Shown in pieces: positions 56,429-64,000 of a stretch of DNA of 64,000 nucleotides; the stretch's first letter is position 1; each line of letters opens with the position of its first letter. The stretch comes from an uncultured Pseudoalteromonas sp. GTDB taxonomy: Bacteria > Pseudomonadota > Gammaproteobacteria > Enterobacterales > Alteromonadaceae. Under the pieces are notes generated by a model. The model was not told where the DNA came from and searched no databases. It was given only the letters and a program-made list of their open reading frames with translations. Location of the stretch: the NCBI GenBank assembly GCA_947493455.1, contig CANLRB010000006.1:205366-269365 (forward strand). The letters are read 5' to 3'. The position numbers and the translations under genes were made by a program.

Positions 56429-58519
56429 ATGTTGATGCAAACTATTTCGTTACCCCAATTACTCGATGAGCAGCAACAGCAAGCGCGTGCTTTTGATCTC
56501 TCGCTAGCGAAAACCAAATATAACTATATGTGCAGTTATTTGCCCGGTGTCCCCCTAAGCGCTGACTTACCAAAAGGTGAAGAGTTCACACCTGATTACT
56601 TACTTAAAGTGCTCGAAGTCGTAAAACCAATCACCATCAACTTTAAGAACGCCGTTTTTAAATATGTAAAAAAAGAACTTGCCGATGACCTTTGCCTAAG
56701 CGAATTCCAAAACATAGAAAAAGCACTCGCTGAGTTTGATACGGATCATGGTCTCAAAAAAATTGAAGACTTCATGCACTTTTTCAAAACATTAAAATCG
56801 TTACCAAAAGCTTTTGCCAACCTGAAGAATTTACCAAAAGATTTAGAGAAAATATTTCTGTCGATCGACAAAACAATTAAAGAGCTTGAGGCTGAAGGGC
56901 CTACTGCGTTTTTAAAATCGACCATGTACAATATTTTAAGTACTGAAGTCGGTCGAAACTACTTGTTGCCAGAGTGCGAAGCAGATTACGAAGCACTCTT
57001 TACTGAATTACCAAAACCAGCCACGTTAACAATTCCTTCTAAAGACTGGATGCTCAAAGGCGATCCGTGGACGCAAGACTGGTTTTTCGGCTTTCTGCAA
57101 ATTGGCGGGTTTAATACAACACAAATCAAACGCGTGCAAATGACACAAGGCGACAACAAACATGCGATTACTATTGACGCATTACGATCAAAAATGCCGC
57201 TCGACAATACCTTATTCCAGCAAGCGACTGGCCAAGATGAGGTATCACTTGAAGACGCAGTAGAAAAAAACCTCATTTATTGCGTTGATTATGAAGCGTT
57301 TGTGGGTGCTAAAACCGACAAAATTCACGGTTTACAACGCTACCTTAGTGCGCCAATCGCCATTTTTTATTGGAACGCAACACCACCAAAGGGTTACCCT
57401 ACGGGCGGTGCGCTGCAACCAGTCGCAATACAGCTCGGCCAAACATTCGATGCCGAATCCACGCCTATTTTCACGCCAAACGATTGTAATAAAAATAACG
57501 ACGATGGATTATTCAAATGGAAAATTGCGAAGTATATCGTTAATGTCTGTTGTGCTATTCAACACGAATCAGTCGCTCACCTTGGTAACTGTCATTTGAC
57601 TCTCGACCCGATAATTGTTGCGGCTCATCGTACATTAAGTGCAGATCACCCAATTATGAAACTGTTTGCCCCTCATTTTAAATTTACCATAAACATTAAT
57701 AATGACGCGTTGCATAGTTTAATCATCCCAGGGGGCACGGTCGCCACAAACGTCGGCCCAGCGATTGCCAGTACATTAGATCTTGTTGCAAAAGCGCATC
57801 ACGCATGGCGTTTTGACGATAATAATCCAGAGAATATTTTTAAATTATATGGTGTTGATTTACTGCCTGACTTCCCATTTAGGGACGATACTCAAGCATT
57901 GTGGCACGTGATTAAAAAGTTTGTTTCAGGATACTTAAACACCTACTACACATCCCCACAACTGTTAGCTGAGGACTTTGAATTACAAAATTGGATAAAA
58001 GAGTTAGTTAGCGAACACGGTGCAGCGGTTAAAGGCCTTAATGGCTTAGTCACCCAAAATGATGCACCTGCAATTGATAGCCTAGATTACTTGATTCAAG
58101 TTGTCTCGCAAATCATCTATATCGCGGGTCCATTGCACGCCTCAGTTAACTATACACAATTTCCATTAATGAGCTTTACACCAAGTGTCGCGGGTGCCAT
58201 TTACCACGATATGCCAACTAAATCAGAGTCGTTGGCGTCTGAAAGCGACTGCTTAAAGTGGTATCCGCCAATCGATATCGCTATGTACACGAGTTCATTT
58301 GAATATTTATTAAGTGGGGTTCAATACGATACATTTGGTCACTACGATAACGATCCTCGAAATCCGTATTTCAATAACGAGTCGATTAACGACTTAGTAA
58401 AAGAGTTACAATACGATTTAGCCGTCATTGAAAAAACGATTAGAGAAAAAAACAAGCAACGTCCGATGCCGTATCCATACCAGTTGCCGTCATTAATCCC
58501 AAACAGTATTAGTATCTAA
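56429..58519 (+). CDS. Lipoxygenase family protein without signal peptide
   Basis: Non-heme iron dioxygenase of 696 aa that adds O2 to polyunsaturated fatty acids. The iron ligands match the lipoxygenase pattern: H379 and H384 in IQHESVAHLGNCHL, H570 and N574 in GPLHASVNYTQF, and the C-terminal carboxylate of I696 (NSISI). The THIPIMKLFAPHF-like DHPIMKLFAPHFKFT and INPP-like SADHP region are also present. The PLAT domain of plant enzymes is absent. It is monocistronic. No signal peptide is visible, unlike P. aeruginosa LoxA, so it may be cytoplasmic. The ATG at 56435 has better spacing from AAGGA (nine bases) than the one used at 56429. Confidence 0.88.
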   Translation: MLMQTISLPQLLDEQQQQARAFDLSLAKTKYNYMCSYLPGVPLSADLPKGEEFTPDYLLKVLEVVKPITINFKNAVFKYVKKELADDLCLSEFQNIEKALAEFDTDHGLKKIEDFMHFFKTLKSLPKAFANLKNLPKDLEKIFLSIDKTIKELEAEGPTAFLKSTMYNILSTEVGRNYLLPECEADYEALFTELPKPATLTIPSKDWMLKGDPWTQDWFFGFLQIGGFNTTQIKRVQMTQGDNKHAITIDALRSKMPLDNTLFQQATGQDEVSLEDAVEKNLIYCVDYEAFVGAKTDKIHGLQRYLSAPIAIFYWNATPPKGYPTGGALQPVAIQLGQTFDAESTPIFTPNDCNKNNDDGLFKWKIAKYIVNVCCAIQHESVAHLGNCHLTLDPIIVAAHRTLSADHPIMKLFAPHFKFTININNDALHSLIIPGGTVATNVGPAIASTLDLVAKAHHAWRFDDNNPENIFKLYGVDLLPDFPFRDDTQALWHVIKKFVSGYLNTYYTSPQLLAEDFELQNWIKELVSEHGAAVKGLNGLVTQNDAPAIDSLDYLIQVVSQIIYIAGPLHASVNYTQFPLMSFTPSVAGAIYHDMPTKSESLASESDCLKWYPPIDIAMYTSSFEYLLSGVQYDTFGHYDNDPRNPYFNNESINDLVKELQYDLAVIEKTIREKNKQRPMPYPYQLPSLIPNSISI

Positions 58520-58544
58520 GCCCAGTAAGTCTAACACTTTACGT

Positions 58545-58574
58545 AATCAATTGAGTTTAAATACTCAATTGATT
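58545..58574. repeat. Hairpin at the converging 3' ends
   Basis: Arms AATCAATTGAGT and ACTCAATTGATT with a six-base loop, overlapping the last codons of the GGDEF gene. Without a clear T-run it is only a weak terminator candidate. Confidence 0.5.
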
Positions 58575-61500
58575 GCGTCCGTTTTTCTTCGCTCTATAAA
58601 GTGCATCATCCGCTTCATGAATAAGTCTATCCGGTGATGAAGCTAAACTTGGTATCGATGCGCTCACGCCAATACTAAGCGACACGAATTCGCTCACTTG
58701 CGAATGTTGATGTGGAATTTTAGCCATCGCTATACTATCAATAATACGGTTAGCAAGCGTTTTGGCAACATCCACATTTGAATTCGCAATCACAATAATA
58801 AATTCTTCACCACCATAGCGAGCTACGATATCTTCAGAGCGATAAATATTATCACGCAGAATTTTGGCAACTTGTTGCAGACACACATCGCCTTGCGGAT
58901 GGCCATAATGATCGTTGTACTGTTTGAAATAGTCGATATCGAGCATCATCACAGCAATGGGTTCACGGCTGCGTAAATGGGCACGCCATTGCCTTTCAAT
59001 ATGTTGTTCAAAGCCGCGACGGTTTGCAAGTTTGGTGAGTTCGTCGTTAAGTGTGAGTCGCTCTAGTTGTTCGGTTCGTTTGTTTACCAGCGCTTCTAAA
59101 TTGTCATATAGCTGAGCATTCATGAGTGAGACACCAACTTGTCCCATCAGTGTTTTTAGCAAAGCCACATGTTGTTCAGTAAACGAGCCATTAACGGTGT
59201 GGCTTTCTAAATAAAGTATGCCAATCACTTTATCTTCTTGGCTTAAAATCGGCAGGCTCATGTGTGAATGCACGTTTTCCTGAGATACCGAGGTCGCGAT
59301 TTGATTCTCAACCACAGGGTGTTTGCTCGCTAATGCTCGATGCATAAAGTCAATACAGATATCAAAATTTTCAAAATGGCGAATTAATAATTGGGTGCTT
59401 GTGACTTCTTGAATATTATAGCGATAGTTAGCTTTATCTTCTTCAAGTACATATTTGATAGACAAATCATCATTTTCCGTTAACGCAACTGCGCCAACAG
59501 ATGATCCGGTACATTCACTAAATACAGATAACACATTTTTTAGTAACGGACCTAAATGAATTTCTTCACTGATTTTTTGCGATAGGCGCGCAATCGTTTC
59601 GATATCAACAAGATCGGCAATGCTATTTTGAGTTTGGCGTTTATCCATCCCTTTAACTTGATTAAGTAGCATTAGAGACGGCCATTGGGTGGCAAGTTGA
59701 ATACATTTCGACTTTGCTCCCCATTGATTATATAAATGCCATGCTCGTTTTAGGTAAAACATGCTTGTTTGCGGTTGCTCAATATCTTTGTAAAAGTTGC
59801 CATATAATTCGTGAGCGAGCGCGAGAACTAAATGGTTACTCTGTTTTTCAGCGAGATCGATTGCATCTCGATAACAATTCATAGCACTTTGAATATCCTG
59901 CTTAAAGCTCGCCACCTCAGCTTTAACAAGATACGCCTTTAATGCAAAATTATGCGAGTTTTGCTCCGCCCAGTTCAACATTTCGCTTAAAATTAACTCA
60001 GCTTTATTTATTAAATCTGCATTACTTGTCTGCTTAGCCTCATAACAATAGCTCAGTGCTAAATAAAACTTTGCTTCAGTGTACGACGGACAATCGGGTA
60101 ATACTGCGGTCATCACATCAACCGTATGCCTAAATTGCTGCTGTAACTCTAGGTCCTGCAATAGATACGCATTTCTTAATGTTGCACAGCCGTATAGCGC
60201 TAAATGAATTGAAGGCGACGTAAAATCACCGTTAAAATGCTCGCTTACATTATATAAATCACAATCAAAGCTCAAAGGCTCTTTTGATAAACCCATAAGT
60301 GCTTTGCAGGGCTGAACGCTCGACATCAAAATATACAAAGCAGTATTTGATTGATGACTGTTTTCAACAAATCTAAGACATTGCTCAGCTTCTGCAAGAA
60401 CACTGTCTAAGTTATCACCATTTATAAGCCGGTTAAGCGGTAGCTTCATAGCGCAAAAGCCCGCTGACAATGGATTCGCCCCACGAGAGCCCATAGAGAT
60501 ACCGCTTCTTAAAACTTCAAAACCAGCACTCAGCGCGTCGCCCCAATGTTGATAAAACCCAGCGAAATAATCGTAAACTGCTATTTTAAAGAAGTCGTTT
60601 TTACGATGATCGACTAGCTCCATCGCAATCAAGCTTGATTTATAACATGCATCATACCCTTTTTGTGCCACACTCAGCGCAGTTGAAAATGCAGTTAACC
60701 CGTTGCCACTGTAGTCACATTGCCCGTGTTTAATAGTGGTGTTAACCATGTAACAGGCAGATAAGACGTAAGATGAAAAGTCACCTAATTGATATGCGCA
60801 AAATAACATTGCGTTAAATGCGCGCATTTGAGACAAATACACATCAGAGGTCATTTCGGGCAATTTAATCACGTCGATATTTTCAATCTGATGATATAAA
60901 TCTTCATCCTGCATAAATTGCATAAAGGCCGATTGTTGTTGCGTTGTATCTGTATTGAACTCAAACGAAAGTTCATTCAAAAGTGATACAAGCAAGGTTT
61001 TTATCTCAGGAAAGCGGCCTTCAATAAATCGCATATCAATTTGAACAAACTCAAGTCCAACCCGCTCAAGTTGCGGGCGTTGATAGCTATCAAGAAGTTC
61101 AATACCTTGCTCTATATGAGACTGAGCAGCCTCAAATTGACCCGATAAGTAGAACGTCTCTGACAACTCAAGAAATACAGGAAGTATCTGGTTTTGATAA
61201 TCAGAACCTTGGTGCGGCAAATTACGTAATAAAACGTGTTTAGCAATAGTCAAAAACTGCTCTGCCATAATGTATGCAGCGGTTTCTTTTGTATAATGCC
61301 CTGCTTCTAAATTCAGCATCATTAAACGATATTCAAGTTGTTTGTCGGTGATGAGTTCTTGAACGTCATTTAGGCAAGTAAGAATAATGAATAGTAGTTC
61401 AGTATCTTGTTTATTATCGTATAGTTCTAACAAATGCGTGGCGATGCTTAGCTTTAACAAATCACTTTGATTTTTGTCTAATAAATTATGAGACGCTTGA

Positions 61501-63548
61501 AGCACTCGGTCATGAGAAAACTTATAAACAGCATCTCTTTGGATATCTGGCGAATCAGAAAAACGATAGTGCTCATTTAGTGGAACAATATACCCAGCAG
61601 TGATTAACGTAAAGAGACGCTTAGAACACACCGCTTGATCGAGATGTAAGATTTTGCACAACGTAGCAAGGCTAAAATTGTTGCCTAAATGAGAAGCAAC
61701 GGCCAACAATGTTTTGGTGTCATCATCAAACAAATTAAGTGTCGATGTTAAAAATTCAACAACATTATCCGTTACCGGATAGCGCTCAATATCAGTCAAA
61801 TCCCACTGCCAATGCCCTAAAGTACGGCAATAAGTAAAGGTGTGTGCAGCGGCTAATTCTTGCAGAAAGTGAACAAGATAAAATGGGTTACCCTGCGTTC
61901 TTTGATAGCATGCTTTTGATAGTTCGGTGGTTTGATCAACATTTTGCCGTAAAATTGATGCCACAAACTCATTGGTATCATCAATAGATAAAGGATCGAG
62001 TAAAATTTCGTGTATCTGACGATGCCCAGCATTAATTGCGTTTATAACACTCAATAGTGGATGAGAAGCGTCTACCTCATTGTCGCGGTACGCACCGAGA
62101 AAGAATAATCGGTACTTTCTATCACCTTTTTTCTCGGTAAAAGCAAGCCGCATTAAATTAAAGCTTGGTTGATCGAGCCATTGCAGATCATCTAAAAATA
62201 GTACAACGTTAATGTGCTTTGTGAGTACTTCCATAAAATGTATAAAACAGCGTTGAATACGTGATTCAACATCGGTCAATGCATCACTTCGTTCTGGTAT
62301 AAACGAAAAATATGGCTTCGCGCCTGGGATCAAATCGACAAATATAGTTAAGTTAGCACCAAGGACTTCGCTTAACTCAACACATATTTTATTTAACAGT
62401 TTTTGGTTTTGCAGCGACAGCTGCGCAAACGCATGCTCAATACTTTGCAGTATTGCTGAAAACGGTCGGCTTTGGTTGTACTGTTCAGCTTTACCTTCTA
62501 TAAACAATCCATCTTGCGAAATAACCTCACTTCTGAGTAAGTATGCGAGTGACGATTTACCAATACCAGAGTACCCTTTTATAAAACAAATCTGCGATCC
62601 CTGGTGTAACGAGTTTTGATAGTACGTAGTAAGTTTATCTAAATCTTTCTTTCGCCCTAAGATTTTTTCCGAGATCATCAGTTTTTCAGGTACATCATGC
62701 TGCCCTAAAATATTATCAGATGACTTACTATTTGCCGCCAACTGCAAGTCTTTTATCAACCCAAAACAACTCTGATAACGATGTTTCGCTTGTTTTTCTA
62801 GTAACTTTAAAACAATTTCAGATACAAACTGGCTGACACCAAAATGCCATGCAGTTAACGGGCGTGGTTTTTGTTTTATGTGTGCATTAATTAGAGCTAT
62901 TGAATCGTTTACTTCAAACGGTAAGCGCCCAACAAATAATTGGTATAAAAGTATACCTAATGAGTAGTAATCAGAACGGTAATCTGGCTTGGTGGCAATT
63001 CGGGTTGTTTGTTCAGGGGCTAGAAATGCCAAATCTGTTAATTTATGCGTGCCAAACTCATTAAACGTATCATTGTCTAATTGTGTTGCCATTGACATAT
63101 CACACAGTAAAAACGACTGAGTGTTTGAATTGAATAGAATTGACGATGAGCACAAATTGCCAATGCGCCATCCAGCCTTGTGAATTTCATTGACCAACTC
63201 AACCAATTGAATTGCATATCGCAATTTAACTTCATTATCTTGTTTTTTTGTATTTTCAACAAACTGTTCAAACGAGACGACTTCAGCAAAATTAAATAAT
63301 ATTGCTGGGTGTTGGTTATTATCGATAAAATCAATTGGTCGCAAGACATAGTCTGAATCAATTTGAAGTAATGTTTTATATTCTTGTCGCCATAAAGCCT
63401 GAGCCCATGAAGGTGAATAGGAACCATTAAAATACTTAATTAAAAACGGTTCACTAGCCGTATTCTGTGCAGCGGAAATAACGGACTGTTTAGTGTGTGA
63501 GGCAACACTTCCTAATTGAAACTCATTGAGGCCAAGCGCTAAATTCAT
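58557..63548 (-). CDS. Pseudokinase-ATPase-GAF-GGDEF signalling protein
   Basis: Single protein of 1663 aa. Residues about 1-280: kinase-like domain with APEQ motif but a degenerate catalytic loop (HRD reads I-G-N at 129-131, the loop Lys reads Cys and the Mg Asn reads Ser136; the DFG motif is D150-M-S). Residues 300-650: NB-type ATPase with Walker A GYSGIGKS (325-332) and Walker B VVLFLDD (about 448-454). Residues about 720-1320: helical TPR-like repeats. About 1330-1480: GAF domain. C-terminus: diguanylate cyclase with GGEEF at 1579-1583 and the product-inhibition RxxD (R1570-D1573). It would make c-di-GMP in response to a bound partner. Monocistronic. Confidence 0.82.
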   Translation of the reverse strand: MNLALGLNEFQLGSVASHTKQSVISAAQNTASEPFLIKYFNGSYSPSWAQALWRQEYKTLLQIDSDYVLRPIDFIDNNQHPAILFNFAEVVSFEQFVENTKKQDNEVKLRYAIQLVELVNEIHKAGWRIGNLCSSSILFNSNTQSFLLCDMSMATQLDNDTFNEFGTHKLTDLAFLAPEQTTRIATKPDYRSDYYSLGILLYQLFVGRLPFEVNDSIALINAHIKQKPRPLTAWHFGVSQFVSEIVLKLLEKQAKHRYQSCFGLIKDLQLAANSKSSDNILGQHDVPEKLMISEKILGRKKDLDKLTTYYQNSLHQGSQICFIKGYSGIGKSSLAYLLRSEVISQDGLFIEGKAEQYNQSRPFSAILQSIEHAFAQLSLQNQKLLNKICVELSEVLGANLTIFVDLIPGAKPYFSFIPERSDALTDVESRIQRCFIHFMEVLTKHINVVLFLDDLQWLDQPSFNLMRLAFTEKKGDRKYRLFFLGAYRDNEVDASHPLLSVINAINAGHRQIHEILLDPLSIDDTNEFVASILRQNVDQTTELSKACYQRTQGNPFYLVHFLQELAAAHTFTYCRTLGHWQWDLTDIERYPVTDNVVEFLTSTLNLFDDDTKTLLAVASHLGNNFSLATLCKILHLDQAVCSKRLFTLITAGYIVPLNEHYRFSDSPDIQRDAVYKFSHDRVLQASHNLLDKNQSDLLKLSIATHLLELYDNKQDTELLFIILTCLNDVQELITDKQLEYRLMMLNLEAGHYTKETAAYIMAEQFLTIAKHVLLRNLPHQGSDYQNQILPVFLELSETFYLSGQFEAAQSHIEQGIELLDSYQRPQLERVGLEFVQIDMRFIEGRFPEIKTLLVSLLNELSFEFNTDTTQQQSAFMQFMQDEDLYHQIENIDVIKLPEMTSDVYLSQMRAFNAMLFCAYQLGDFSSYVLSACYMVNTTIKHGQCDYSGNGLTAFSTALSVAQKGYDACYKSSLIAMELVDHRKNDFFKIAVYDYFAGFYQHWGDALSAGFEVLRSGISMGSRGANPLSAGFCAMKLPLNRLINGDNLDSVLAEAEQCLRFVENSHQSNTALYILMSSVQPCKALMGLSKEPLSFDCDLYNVSEHFNGDFTSPSIHLALYGCATLRNAYLLQDLELQQQFRHTVDVMTAVLPDCPSYTEAKFYLALSYCYEAKQTSNADLINKAELILSEMLNWAEQNSHNFALKAYLVKAEVASFKQDIQSAMNCYRDAIDLAEKQSNHLVLALAHELYGNFYKDIEQPQTSMFYLKRAWHLYNQWGAKSKCIQLATQWPSLMLLNQVKGMDKRQTQNSIADLVDIETIARLSQKISEEIHLGPLLKNVLSVFSECTGSSVGAVALTENDDLSIKYVLEEDKANYRYNIQEVTSTQLLIRHFENFDICIDFMHRALASKHPVVENQIATSVSQENVHSHMSLPILSQEDKVIGILYLESHTVNGSFTEQHVALLKTLMGQVGVSLMNAQLYDNLEALVNKRTEQLERLTLNDELTKLANRRGFEQHIERQWRAHLRSREPIAVMMLDIDYFKQYNDHYGHPQGDVCLQQVAKILRDNIYRSEDIVARYGGEEFIIVIANSNVDVAKTLANRIIDSIAMAKIPHQHSQVSEFVSLSIGVSASIPSLASSPDRLIHEADDALYRAKKNGRNQLSI

Positions 63549-63720
63549 TAATAATACTTCTTATAGACATCGCTTGTTACAATCTAACAAAACAATCGCA
63601 TTTTATAAATAATAAAAATGGAGACAAACTGCATATTTATTATAACGTTGCTAAAAGAAGCTAATAGTGAGTACACTTCGGCTATTTGAGAAGATAATGT
63701 TGGGGCGAAAGTTAAAACGT

Positions 63721-63751
63721 AAAAAGCCCAACTCATTGAGTTGGGCTTTTT
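63721..63751 (-). terminator. Terminator of the rrn operon
   Basis: AAAAAGCCCAACTCA and its complement around TTG, with T-runs; lies 13 bases beyond the 5S gene. Confidence 0.9.
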
Positions 63752-63763
63752 ACTTTAATAGGA

Positions 63764-63879
63764 GCCTGGCGATGACCTACTTTCACATGGCAGAACCACA
63801 CTATCATCGGCGCTGTTTCGTTTCACTACTGAGTTCGGCATGGGATCAGGTGGGTCCAAAACGCTATGTTCACCAAGCA
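63764..63879 (-). rRNA. rrf: 5S ribosomal RNA, complete copy
   Basis: About 116 bases matching the bacterial 5S pattern on the minus strand: CCACCTGATCCCATGCCGAA (loop B/C), ACTCAGTAGTGAAAC, AGCGCCGATGATAGTGTGG and the 3' arm GTCATCGCCAGGC pairing with the 5' GCTTGGTG end. The ends are estimated. It is the distal gene of the operon, followed by a strong terminator. Confidence 0.93.
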
Positions 63880-63929
63880 TAAACTGTAAAACTGTATTGT
63901 TCTATTTTTTATTCAGTTTATAAAATTGG

Positions 63930-64000
63930 GCCCTGACGATGTCCTACTTTCACATGGGAGACCCCACACTATCATCGGCGCTATTTCGTTTCACTACTGA
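63930..64000 (-). rRNA. rrf: 5S ribosomal RNA, second copy, cut by window edge
   Basis: The 3' 71 bases of another 5S gene 51 bases away from the first, in the same orientation. It has TAGCGCCGATGATAGTGTGG as in copy one but ends ATCGTCAGGG rather than ATCGCCAGGC, so the terminal stem differs. 16S and 23S genes would lie outside the window. Confidence 0.9.

Overview
The window looks like chromosomal DNA of a marine, moderately AT-rich gammaproteobacterium of the Alteromonadales, most likely Pseudoalteromonas or a close relative. This is inferred from the pheS-pheT-ihfA cluster, a long-form (481 aa) GAPDH, the DUF2989, DUF2066, DUF1315 and DUF349 genes, hda, a typical set of small intrinsic terminators, and two tandem 5S rRNA genes at the right edge. 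No marker here fixes the genus.

Layout. 0.1-2.0 kb: a methionine/glutamine-type aminotransferase overlapping an omega-amidase (keto-acid salvage). 2.1-6.1 kb, minus strand: a tightly coupled DUF4956 - CotH-like kinase/beta-helix - VTC-domain operon. 6.5-8.9 kb: a DUF1566 lipoprotein, a barrel-like outer-membrane protein and a small secreted protein. 9.1-10.4 kb: two near-identical 47-residue glycine-rich membrane peptides, each followed by a seven-codon micro-ORF with a strong ribosome binding site and a terminator, with a HAD-IB phosphatase between them. 10.5-17 kb: dgt, a lipoprotein gene broken by an amber codon, an ankyrin protein, a YeeE/YedE transporter, and a small Cys-rich protein with a PD-(D/E)XK nuclease.

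17.1-36.1 kb is a complete DNA phosphorothioation (Dnd) modification and restriction island: an HTH gene with the Dnd-associated methyltransferase (interrupted by one in-frame TGA), converging on an Mrr-type nuclease and the cysteine desulfurase dndA; then dndBCDE divergent from dndA; then, converging on dndE, a five-gene operon dptF-dptG-dptH-membrane protein-DGQHR protein. Sulfur from cysteine (DndA) would be placed on the DNA backbone by DndC/D/E under DndB control, and DptFGH would attack unmodified DNA. The last two genes of the dpt operon are translationally coupled to dptH and have no function assigned here. The dndA/dndB control region carries three GTTC/GAAC tetranucleotides in a palindrome and a direct repeat.

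36.4-41.2 kb is accessory: a zinc-ribbon protein, a third glycine-rich mini-peptide (59 aa) related to the two above, a frameshifted receiver-histidine kinase, another mini membrane protein, repeated terminator hairpins and a Tat-type intradiol dioxygenase. 41.7-56.3 kb is mostly core: DUF349, DUF1315 and zinc-ribbon genes, an AGCS symporter with an unusual insertion, an M14 carboxypeptidase, gap, a DUF2989 lipoprotein, ihfA-pheT-pheS, hda and DUF2066. 56.4-63.5 kb holds a bacterial lipoxygenase and a 1663-residue pseudokinase-ATPase-GAF-GGDEF signalling protein. The window ends in the 3' part of an rrn operon on the minus strand.

Three genes each carry exactly one disabling change (TGA in the methyltransferase, a +1 T in the receiver-kinase, TAG in the lipoprotein). 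These could be real pseudogenes or assembly errors, and read coverage would tell.
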